Positions 1 through 7,804 of a DNA stretch of 64,000 nucleotides are shown here, one piece after another. This DNA is from Chitinophaga silvatica (GTDB lineage: Bacteria > Bacteroidota > Bacteroidia > Chitinophagales > Chitinophagaceae), in assembly GCF_003419895.1 (NCBI RefSeq), contig NZ_QPMM01000001.1, forward strand, positions 248,001 to 312,000, read 5' to 3'. Numbering within the stretch: the stretch's first letter is position 1; the number at the start of each line of letters is the position of its first letter. A program made the translations under genes and the position numbers. The notes below the pieces were generated by a model. It had not been told where the DNA came from and searched no databases. It saw only the letters and a program-made list of their open reading frames with translations.

Positions 1-527
1 GATATGTTAATGTAGCGAATTCACCAGGTACTACCGATCCAACTGCCTTCCTGGATCGTAGCCAATATATCCAGTATAATATTGCTTATAATGGTGCGGA
101 GAAAGTGAATACCTATGGTTATGCCGCTAGTGTGGGTGTAGATTTATCGCATCATTTTATGGGAAAAGTGAACTTCTCATCCGACTTCCTGAAAAACAGG
201 AATAATAGTCAGGTTAATAACTTCAATACACCTAATTATAAATTCAATGTGGAATTTGGGAATACCGGATTTGGCAATAAAGAGCGTTTCTCTTTTAACA
301 CAACTATGAGATTCAGACCGGCATATTTCTACCAGATTGGTTTTGCAAGTGGTACCGTACCTGCATCTGCAGTGATAGATGCACAGGTTAGCTATCGTTT
401 GCTACAGGCGCATAGTACCATTAAACTGGGCGGAACAAACATTACCAACACCTATTACAGAAATGGTTTTGGCAGCCCCGCAATAGGAGGGATGTATTAT
501 ATAACTTATGCTTATAACGTTTTTTAA
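1..527 (+). CDS. TonB-dependent receptor, C-terminal part (cut by window edge)
   Basis: The reading frame is open from base 3 to the stop at 525-527, so the gene begins before the window. What remains is about 174 residues of alternating aromatic and polar beta-strands. It ends in a terminal aromatic residue (AYNVF), as the last strand of an outer-membrane TonB-dependent receptor does. The late NITNTYYRNG segment is typical of the final plug-out strands of these barrels. It lies 21 bp upstream of a beta-helix lipoprotein and a cytochrome-like lipoprotein on the same strand, so the three may form one operon. The substrate cannot be told from this fragment. A GTG at 105 is internal and not a likely start. 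Confidence 0.8.
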   Translation, partial: YVNVANSPGTTDPTAFLDRSQYIQYNIAYNGAEKVNTYGYAASVGVDLSHHFMGKVNFSSDFLKNRNNSQVNNFNTPNYKFNVEFGNTGFGNKERFSFNTTMRFRPAYFYQIGFASGTVPASAVIDAQVSYRLLQAHSTIKLGGTNITNTYYRNGFGSPAIGGMYYITYAYNVF

Positions 528-548
528 TCCATTTTAAATTATTACTGA

Positions 549-1817
549 ATGAAACAGTTACTTGCAGGATTCATGCTATTGTCGTTCACCGCTTGTTACC
601 AGGGTAATACGAAAAGTGAGGATGGTTATAAAACTGCTCTGAGCTTTGCACCGGGTGAAGAATCCAAAATTGAAGCTGCGTTATTATCACTTACTGATAG
701 CACAAGAATTACTTTAAAAGAAGGTACTTACAAATTCGATAACCTGAGTATTGCTCAGTTAAAACATATATTGATTGAAGGTGCCGGAGCCGGAAAAACT
801 GTTCTGGACTTTAGTAGTCAATCTCAAGGTGGGGAAGGTATTCGGGTTACCGATGTAAAAGGATTTACGATCAATGGAATGACCCTTAAGGATAGTAAAG
901 GAGATCTGATTAAGATCAACAAAAGTGAGCAGGTTGTGATCGCTGATTTACATGCTATATGGTCGGTGGCTGATTCAACCAGTGGTGGTTACGCTATTTA
1001 TCCGGTAATGTGCAAGAATGTTTTAATAGAGAATTGTTATGCAGAAGGGGCATCCGATGCTGGCATCTACGTAGGGCAAACCGATAGTGCTATTGTGCGT
1101 AAATGTAAGGCCTATAAAAATGTAGCCGGATGTGAAATAGAAAATACATCCCATGCTGAAGTTTACGACAACGAATTTTATGGCAACACTGCCGGCTTCC
1201 TGGTATTCGATTTACCGGATCTCTCTAAAAAAGGAGGATATGTAAAGGCTTACAATAATTATCTGCATGATAATAATGAAAGGAATTTTGCAAAATCGGG
1301 CAGCTTCGGCTCTACCTGGGGAGTAGGTAATGCGGCGCCGGGCAGTGGTATTGTAATTCTTGCAGCATCAAATATTGAGTTATACAATAATCGCATCATC
1401 AATAATAACTCTAATGCTATATCTGTAGTATCCGGATTTTTTATTGACGAAAATGCTGCCGCAAAAATGAATGATAACTATTTCCCTATACCTAGAAATA
1501 TTCATATTCATGACAATGTAATGCAGATGGATACCGCATTCCCGGCAGCAGTGTATGAACATCATACTGGTAAGGTGCTTGTAGGTATTGAGCAACAACT
1601 GAATGCAATGGACCCTTCAAGAAAAAATGCAAGAATACCTTTCATCGCTTATGATGGTATTACCACGAATGTACTTACCAAAGGTACCGCTGTAAACCCG
1701 GATTCCTTATGTATTCAGCAATCAGGCCCTAATCTGTTTGTGAATATTAATGCAATGCAAATGAAAGATAAGGGATGGAAACCCAGTACAGATATTACAC
1801 CATACGTTTGTAAATAA
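549..1817 (+). CDS. parallel beta-helix repeat lipoprotein
   Basis: This is a 422-residue exported protein. A lipoprotein signal peptide ends in FTAC with the lipidated Cys at about residue 16. From about residue 60 to 330 it has repeating short strands rich in Asn, Gly and Val (for example GFTINGMTL, NVLIENCYAEG, NIELYNNRI). This pattern is that of a right-handed parallel beta-helix (NosD/pectate-lyase-like fold). It resembles the family (TIGR03805, from memory) whose genes usually sit beside a cytochrome-like partner of the HNE_0200/SO2930 type, and here that partner follows after 12 bp. The fold suggests a carbohydrate-acting or carbohydrate-binding surface protein. No catalytic residues can be assigned with confidence. 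Confidence 0.85.
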   Translation: MKQLLAGFMLLSFTACYQGNTKSEDGYKTALSFAPGEESKIEAALLSLTDSTRITLKEGTYKFDNLSIAQLKHILIEGAGAGKTVLDFSSQSQGGEGIRVTDVKGFTINGMTLKDSKGDLIKINKSEQVVIADLHAIWSVADSTSGGYAIYPVMCKNVLIENCYAEGASDAGIYVGQTDSAIVRKCKAYKNVAGCEIENTSHAEVYDNEFYGNTAGFLVFDLPDLSKKGGYVKAYNNYLHDNNERNFAKSGSFGSTWGVGNAAPGSGIVILAASNIELYNNRIINNNSNAISVVSGFFIDENAAAKMNDNYFPIPRNIHIHDNVMQMDTAFPAAVYEHHTGKVLVGIEQQLNAMDPSRKNARIPFIAYDGITTNVLTKGTAVNPDSLCIQQSGPNLFVNINAMQMKDKGWKPSTDITPYVCK

Positions 1818-1829
1818 TGTTTAAGGAAG

Positions 1830-2873
1830 ATGAGGAAGTTTTGTTGGTTAATCGGAATTTTTGGAATTTGGTTACTATTTATTCAGGCTTGTAACCAGAA
1901 TACCGCACCGGTTGTATTTCAGTTTAAGGATAAACTATCGGACTACGGCTTTTTTAAGGGTACTTTAAAATTGTTGCAGCCAGAAGAAAATGTACTGCCT
2001 TATGAGTTGGCGACACCGTTGTTTACTGATTATTCCGTAAAAGACAGGTTTATCGTACTGCCACATGATAGCGCCATGCGTTATAAAGGGGCCGGGTTAC
2101 CGGAATTTCCCGATTCGACATTTATTCTAAAGAATTTTGCATATATCAATCCCAATCATGAAAAAGTGATGATAGAAACCCGGATCTTATTCAGAGATCC
2201 GGCCGATCATCAATGGAAAGTCATGAATTATTTATGGGATAGTACACAAAACGACGCTCAGAAATGGATTGTAGGCAAGAAAATTCCTATTTCGCTGATC
2301 GACGAATCGGGAAAAGTTCAGTCTACCGTCTATCAGATGCCTAATACGAATGATTGTAAGCGATGCCATATCAATAACAGTGTTCTTACGCCAATTGGTC
2401 CTAAAGTCCGGAATCTTAACTATACGAGGCACTCGGAAACGGAAAATCAGCTGCTGAAGTGGGCTGGGATGCATAAACTGGCAGATTTGCCCGATCTGGC
2501 AACTGTGTCAAGGCTTCCCGATTACAAGGATAGTCTGAAATTTACGGTAAATGAGCGGGCAAGGGCCTACCTGGATGTTAACTGTGCCCATTGCCATACA
2601 AAAGGCGGGGATGCCTATAATACTGGCCTGTTTCTAGAATATGAGCAGGCCGATTCTAATCATTTAGGGCTCTATAAATCGCCTGTTTCGGCAGGTGGAG
2701 GCGCCGGCGGATTGGATTACGACCTGGTTCCTGGTAGTCCGGCTCAATCTATTTTGTTATACAGAATGAATAGTGTAGAGCCTGGTACAGCCATGCCGGA
2801 ATTGGCAAGAACAGTGATCCATCGGGAAGGAGTGGTCTTAATATCGAAATGGATCACTGAAATGAAGCATTGA
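1830..2873 (+). CDS. diheme c-type cytochrome-like lipoprotein (SO2930/HNE_0200-type)
   Basis: A 347-residue protein with a lipoprotein signal peptide (lipidated Cys near residue 21, FIQAC). It has two heme c-binding motifs, CKRCH near residue 176 and CAHCH near residue 252. The spacing and the surrounding conserved blocks (LATPLFTDYSVK near the start, a late PGTAMPELAR block) fit the SO2930/HNE_0200 family. Its role would be periplasmic electron transfer or a redox activity. The acceptor is unknown. A purine-rich AAGGAAG lies just before the ATG. It follows the beta-helix lipoprotein by 12 bp and is very likely co-transcribed with it and the upstream TonB receptor. Confidence 0.85.
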   Translation: MRKFCWLIGIFGIWLLFIQACNQNTAPVVFQFKDKLSDYGFFKGTLKLLQPEENVLPYELATPLFTDYSVKDRFIVLPHDSAMRYKGAGLPEFPDSTFILKNFAYINPNHEKVMIETRILFRDPADHQWKVMNYLWDSTQNDAQKWIVGKKIPISLIDESGKVQSTVYQMPNTNDCKRCHINNSVLTPIGPKVRNLNYTRHSETENQLLKWAGMHKLADLPDLATVSRLPDYKDSLKFTVNERARAYLDVNCAHCHTKGGDAYNTGLFLEYEQADSNHLGLYKSPVSAGGGAGGLDYDLVPGSPAQSILLYRMNSVEPGTAMPELARTVIHREGVVLISKWITEMKH

Positions 2874-2982
2874 TAATCAATGTATTAATGCGAATTGATC
2901 AATTTTTTCCGGATTGCGTAAATGCTTTTCCCGATCTGATCATATTAGGAATTAATGTAGCCGTTTCTTTGCCGAAAATTAT

Positions 2983-5403
2983 TTGGAATTGAAACAGTTT
3001 TACTTAATTCTCAGCCTAATTCTGGTTAATCTCGCTGCAATAGCTCAACACGGACACATTAAGGGAAAAATTACCTCGGCAGATGGTGAACCAGCTGCAT
3101 TTGTAACTATTGGTATTAAAGACACAAAGAAAGGAACGTTAACAGGGGAAGATGGACTGTTCTCACTAAGAAATATCAAACCGGGAAAATATGTATTGGT
3201 GGTTTCTTACACTGGTACAAAAACCTTAAATAAAGAAGTTACCGTAGAATCTGACCGTACTACAGAATTTACCTGTGCTCTGGAAGCAACTTCCAGTCAG
3301 CTGAATGAAATTGTAGTGGCAGGCGCTCACGGTAAAACAATTAATAAAAGATCTCTCAGCATCGGAAAATTACCGATTGCCGCGATGGATCTTCCTCAAA
3401 GTGCTACAGTAATTGGCCAGAAAACGCTGGAAGAACAACAGGTTCAGAGAATGAGCGATGTTGTTAAGAATGTAAATGGCGTTTACGTAGCTTCTATGAG
3501 AGCTGGTACCCAGGAAACCTTCAACGCTCGTGGTTATGGTTTCTCCAGCACCAATACTTTTAAAAATGGTGCCCGCGTTAACTCTGGTGCAATGCCGGAA
3601 ATGAGCGGACTTGAAAAAGTGGAAATACTGAAAGGTAGCGCTGCCATCCTGTATGGTAATGTTGCTCCGGGTGCTGTAATGAACATGGTTACTAAGAAAC
3701 CTAAATTCGATTTCGGTGGAGAAGTGAATCTGCGTGCCGGTAGCTATGGTTTATTAAAACCTGCTTTCGATGTATACGGTCCTATTTCCAACAAAGTAGC
3801 ATACAGAGTAAACGGTACTTTCGAAACTGCTGATAGCTACCGCGATCAGGTACATAGCAAACGCTATTACATCAATCCATCAATGCTCTTCAAACTCAGT
3901 GATCGTACCGAATTGCTTGTGCAGGCCGATTACCTGAAACACGATTTTACTCCTGATTTCGGAATAGGTTCAATTAATAGTACAGCTATTGCAGAAGTAC
4001 CTCGTAATACTTTTTACGGCGCTCCATGGCAATATGCACATACCCAACAAACCACAACTTCTGCAAACCTAAAGCATCAGTTGAACAACAACTGGACTCT
4101 GACTGGTAACATTGCCTACTCTAAATACGATCGTAATTACTATGCGGTTGAAAGAATTCAGGCAGATGCAAAGGGAGAGTGGAAACGTCCTTTAGGAAGA
4201 AATGCAACCAACGAAGATTATTATGCAGCGCAGGTAGACCTGACTGGTAGATTCAAAACCGGAAATGTAGAACACACTGTATTGGCTGGTGTAGATGCAG
4301 ATCGTTATCTGACTGGTGCCTACACTTATGGTGTTCCAACAATTCTTCCAAAAACAGCTGGTATCTATGATAGCGTGAACGTATTTGACTTAAACAAATA
4401 CCCACGTCGTACCGATATGCCTGTAGATACATTAAAATCTTTGACTAACACCCCAATCAACAGAGTTGGTGTATATGTTCAGGATTTAATCAGCATTTCT
4501 GAAAAGGTGAAAGTGCTGGCCGGAGTAAGATTCTCTTACTTACAAACTGAAAACACTATTACCTATGATATGATTAATGGTGGTAAAAAGAATAATAACA
4601 ATGCACGTTACGATAATGCATTTTCTCCTCGTATCGGTGTTGTTTATAAACCAATTCCTGCTACTGCCATCTTCGCGAGCTATTCTACTTCATTTACGCC
4701 AAACACAGGAAATGATATCTACAGCAACCCATTACCTGCATCTACTATCTCTCAATATGAGGTGGGTGTGAAAAATGATCTGCTTAAAGGATTATTATCT
4801 GCTAACGTAACATTATACCGCATACGTAATAACAACTACGTACAAACTGCACCATTCGATAAAGATGGTAAGCAAAACAATAACACTAATTTTAAAGCAC
4901 TTGTTGGTGAAACTTTAAGCCAGGGTGTTGAAGTAGATTTGGCTGGTCACCCGCTTCCAGGATTGGATGTAATTGGTGGCTATAGCTATAACAGCATGAC
5001 CATCGAAAATGGTGCAGGCACCAATGGATCAGTAAGTGGAGAACGCCTGGTTGGTAATCCAAATCATACTGCTAATGCCAGCGTATTCTATACTTTACAG
5101 CAATCAAAACTGAAAGGCCTGAAATTTGGTGTGGGTTACTACTACATTGGTCAACGTTTTGCAGGTTGGAACAATACTACTGATGTTAATGGAAAATTTG
5201 ATCCAGCTGTAGGCAACCGCCTGATTTCAGTTCCTGGTTTCTCTACTTTGGACCTGAGCGTAGGTTATAACTACAAACGTTTTGGTATCATGACTAAAGT
5301 TTCTAACGTTACTAATACTTACAACTATTACGTACACGAGAACTATAGCATCAATCCAATTCCTCCTACCCAATTTACAGGAACTGTTTCTTACAAATTC
5401 TAA
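2983..5403 (+). CDS. TonB-dependent siderophore-type receptor
   Basis: An 806-residue outer-membrane receptor. After a signal peptide ending in AIAQ there is a carboxypeptidase-regulatory-like domain (about 24-110), a TonB plug (about 125-235) and a 22-stranded barrel ending in SYKF. Plug motifs such as FNARGYGF and KVEILKGSAAILYG are those of FecA/FhuA/FpvA-type siderophore receptors, so the likely cargo is a ferric siderophore. The frame has no ATG at its beginning. Translation most likely starts at TTG 2983 or TTG 2989, since the hydrophobic signal begins right after them. No FecI/FecR pair is adjacent. A strong terminator follows at 5425. Confidence 0.9.
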   Translation: MELKQFYLILSLILVNLAAIAQHGHIKGKITSADGEPAAFVTIGIKDTKKGTLTGEDGLFSLRNIKPGKYVLVVSYTGTKTLNKEVTVESDRTTEFTCALEATSSQLNEIVVAGAHGKTINKRSLSIGKLPIAAMDLPQSATVIGQKTLEEQQVQRMSDVVKNVNGVYVASMRAGTQETFNARGYGFSSTNTFKNGARVNSGAMPEMSGLEKVEILKGSAAILYGNVAPGAVMNMVTKKPKFDFGGEVNLRAGSYGLLKPAFDVYGPISNKVAYRVNGTFETADSYRDQVHSKRYYINPSMLFKLSDRTELLVQADYLKHDFTPDFGIGSINSTAIAEVPRNTFYGAPWQYAHTQQTTTSANLKHQLNNNWTLTGNIAYSKYDRNYYAVERIQADAKGEWKRPLGRNATNEDYYAAQVDLTGRFKTGNVEHTVLAGVDADRYLTGAYTYGVPTILPKTAGIYDSVNVFDLNKYPRRTDMPVDTLKSLTNTPINRVGVYVQDLISISEKVKVLAGVRFSYLQTENTITYDMINGGKKNNNNARYDNAFSPRIGVVYKPIPATAIFASYSTSFTPNTGNDIYSNPLPASTISQYEVGVKNDLLKGLLSANVTLYRIRNNNYVQTAPFDKDGKQNNNTNFKALVGETLSQGVEVDLAGHPLPGLDVIGGYSYNSMTIENGAGTNGSVSGERLVGNPNHTANASVFYTLQQSKLKGLKFGVGYYYIGQRFAGWNNTTDVNGKFDPAVGNRLISVPGFSTLDLSVGYNYKRFGIMTKVSNVTNTYNYYVHENYSINPIPPTQFTGTVSYKF

Positions 5404-5424
5404 GATAAATTTTGTCCAAATAGT

Positions 5425-5460
5425 AAGGCGCTTCAATTTTGAAGCGCCTTTTTTATTTTT
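5425..5460 (+). terminator. rho-independent terminator after the siderophore receptor
   Basis: A 10-bp perfect stem (AAGGCGCTTC / GAAGCGCCTT, 5425-5434 and 5441-5450) with a 6-base loop is followed by a T-rich tract. It begins 22 bp after the receptor stop codon. Confidence 0.9.
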
Positions 5461-5484
5461 AGGTTGATGTTATATATATGTAAA

Positions 5485-5960
5485 TGGATTTCTAAATTTA
5501 TTTGATCTTTAATTGCTTGACTTATTTTCTGTGACCGTAAATTGGGCGGGGGCAAGCCTAATGCTATTAAGTTAAGAGGAATAGGCGTTGTTTTTATTGT
5601 TTTTAAGTGATTGATAAATTTCCTTAACCGTAGTTAGGGCAGGGGTAAACCCTGTCCCTACAGGGCTTCAGCACATTACAGTTTCTATATTGTAGATTTA
5701 TTTCTTTAAAGAATTGAAATTAGTAGATTGCCATTTAACATGAAATATATCTACCTGATGAAAATATAGTTTCGATGAAATCCTGTAGGGGCAGGGTTTA
5801 CCCCTGCCCTAACTACGGTTAAGGAACCAAGTCCTTTAAATCGAATTCAATTCGATCAACATCCTTCCTCTTAACTTAATAGCATTGGGCATGCCCCCGC
5901 CCTGCCGGCAGCTACAGAAAATAAGTCAGGCAATTAAAGATCAATAAATTTAGAAATCCA
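5485..5960. repeat. large imperfect inverted repeat (fold-back element)
   Basis: The whole stretch between the receptor gene and the next gene folds on itself. The outer arms (about 5485-5535 and 5914-5960) are near-perfect reverse complements. A second block (about 5535-5590 against 5848-5913) matches with several mismatches. The inner arms (5620-5664 and 5782-5826) match almost perfectly, including GGGCAGGGGTAAACCC on one side. A 117-bp AT-rich loop (5665-5781) has no open frame. It looks like a non-coding mobile or REP-like fold-back element. No transposase, target duplication or second copy is visible in this window. Confidence 0.85.
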
Positions 5961-6141
5961 TTCTCATAATCCAATTGGTATTGAGTTTCATCAGATTGAA
6001 ATCAATATAAAACCCATTTTCAGTATTGATCCAATCAAACAAATCCATCAAAATAAAATCAATCCCCATTCCGCTTATCAAATGTTATACGCTCCCAAAA
6101 TTTATAGCTATTATATTTATGGAATATTAATCCTGTGAAAA

Positions 6142-7062
6142 ATGAAATCAATTTTTCTCTTTGTCGGACTGTTAACAATTACGTTGTCAATTCAGGCACA
6201 AAATTGTAAGCAATGCATGGTAATAGCCGAACAGTCGCAGAATCGTATAATAATCATTGATGCTGCCAATAGTGAAATAGTTTGGGAATGGAAGGCTGCC
6301 AATTCAAATGTGAAACCTAAGGATGTAAAGTGGTTTAATACTCCAAGTGATGCCAAGGTCGTTTATAACAGCCAGTATGTATTGATGAATGCATCGGGTG
6401 GAGGAGTGGCACTAATCAGAATTGCTGATAAAAAGACAGTGTTTTATGCTTATGCAGGTGGAAATACCCATTCGGCCGAATTATTACCTGATGGTAATAT
6501 TGTTACAGCATCCAGCACAGATAACTACCTGATGCTCTTCAAAACCGATACAGTCAATTATCCGGAGGTATATAAGAAGAAAATTTATATCACTTTCGGT
6601 CATAATGTGGTTTGGGATAAGCAGAGAAACAGGTTATGGTCTGCCGGTCTGGATACCCTGATTGCCTTTAAATACAACTATGATTGTGAGCATCCCGATT
6701 TGATTGAAGACGCGGTATATCCTATTCCGGGAAAAGATTCACATGATCTTTTCCCTGTATATGGGTCCGGCACTCAATTATGGTTCACAAATGAGAATAA
6801 TGTTTACCAGTTTGATGTGATTACCAAAAAGTTTGTGCAGGCAGAGGTTATTCAACAAGACATTAAAAGTATTTCCAATGGCCCTAAAGGCTATCCGACC
6901 ATTATCGTTAAGCCCAAGGAACAATGGTGGACAGATGAGGTGCTGGATGCTGCTGGTAAGCGTGTTGCCGGGCAAGCGGGCTGGAAAATCTACAAAGCCA
7001 GATGGGTATTACCAAACGATTTTGGATATCCTAAAAATCAGCAATTAAAGTTATGTAAATAG
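6142..7062 (+). CDS. secreted beta-propeller-like protein (DUF6528-like)
   Basis: A 306-residue protein with a signal peptide ending in IQAQ, followed by NCKQCMV. The body has repeated blade-like blocks (IVWEWKA, NIVTASSTDNYLMLF, LWSAGLDTLIAFKY, LWFTNENNVYQFD) as in secreted beta-propellers of Bacteroidota. From memory it resembles the DUF6528 family, whose function is unknown. The ATG at 6142 is directly followed by the hydrophobic signal and is the natural start. Its 3' end overlaps the decayed LuxR-type gene on the other strand by about 25 bp. No operon partner is evident. Confidence 0.7.
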   Translation: MKSIFLFVGLLTITLSIQAQNCKQCMVIAEQSQNRIIIIDAANSEIVWEWKAANSNVKPKDVKWFNTPSDAKVVYNSQYVLMNASGGGVALIRIADKKTVFYAYAGGNTHSAELLPDGNIVTASSTDNYLMLFKTDTVNYPEVYKKKIYITFGHNVVWDKQRNRLWSAGLDTLIAFKYNYDCEHPDLIEDAVYPIPGKDSHDLFPVYGSGTQLWFTNENNVYQFDVITKKFVQAEVIQQDIKSISNGPKGYPTIIVKPKEQWWTDEVLDAAGKRVAGQAGWKIYKARWVLPNDFGYPKNQQLKLCK

Positions 7063-7440
7063 GATAGTCTTATGCATATGAGCCCATCTTTAATAGCTTT
7101 GTACACTAATTCACTGGTATTGGTCACTTCCATTTTAAGCAACATATTCTTTCGATGGTTGTCTACTGTATTTTTACTAATACCTGGCAACCCTGAGATT
7201 TCCTTACTGAGCCTACCTTCAATCAAATGAAAAAGTACCTCTCTTTCTCTGTTACTTATTAAATTGATTTTGAGAGGAAAGAGTTTTGAACATCAACGTT
7301 ATGATAGGAAGGTTCTCCTTCCATACCAATATAGGACATAATTGGCCGACCCGATTGTTTTAAGATGGGTAATAATACAATCAGGGTTCGGAATACCTGC
7401 ACAGTGTCTTGTTGATCTAATATTGCTAATATCAATCATT
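7038..7440 (-). pseudogene. decayed LuxR-family regulator (C-terminal HTH remnant)
   Basis: On the minus strand 7038-7282 encodes a clear LuxR/GerE helix-turn-helix: LISNREREVLFHLIEG, then LSKEISG, then ISKNTVDNHRKNML and an ELVYKAIKDGLI tail. An in-frame TGA stands about 15 residues before SNREREVL. Upstream, two other frames give regulator-like stretches (GMEGEPSYHNVDVQNSF joining at a one-base shift, and a further segment beginning MIDISNIRST), each broken by stops. The pieces look like one gene with at least two frameshifts. No start codon or signal for a functional short protein is seen. Confidence 0.6.
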
Positions 7441-7804
7441 TCCAGAATTTTTAGTTATAAATAGCTATTGCAGATGGAAATATCTGCTGTTAGTTTTGTA
7501 ACAGCAATGTGTATACGATAATGAGATCTGATATGTAATAATATAAGTAAAAAAATTAATGTTTATTTCCTTGATGGGCCTTGATTTAATTTTTTATTGC
7601 CTGAACTCTATCAAAAAGTAGAAAATTACCTCCTATCTTATGATCTGTGCCACAAGGGTACTTTTTGGATATCCATAACTGTTGAAAAGAATGAGTAAAT
7701 CTGATTGTTTAGTGGCTGGGAAAAAGTTTACTAGAAATAAACAGCCATAAGATTTTAAAGCCAATATCAGAACGAAATATTATACTCCCAAACTAATATA
7801 TTTT
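7441..7804. other. AT-rich intergenic region upstream of the fasciclin/SusD gene
   Basis: No open frame, RNA gene or convincing palindrome was recognised here. It probably holds the promoter of the gene starting at 7805 and further decayed sequence of the LuxR-type gene. Confidence 0.4.

Noticed and set aside
5485..5960. Reading the inverted repeat as a CRISPR or tandem array
   Set aside because: The blocks are inverted and nested, not directly repeated with equal spacers, and no cas genes are present.
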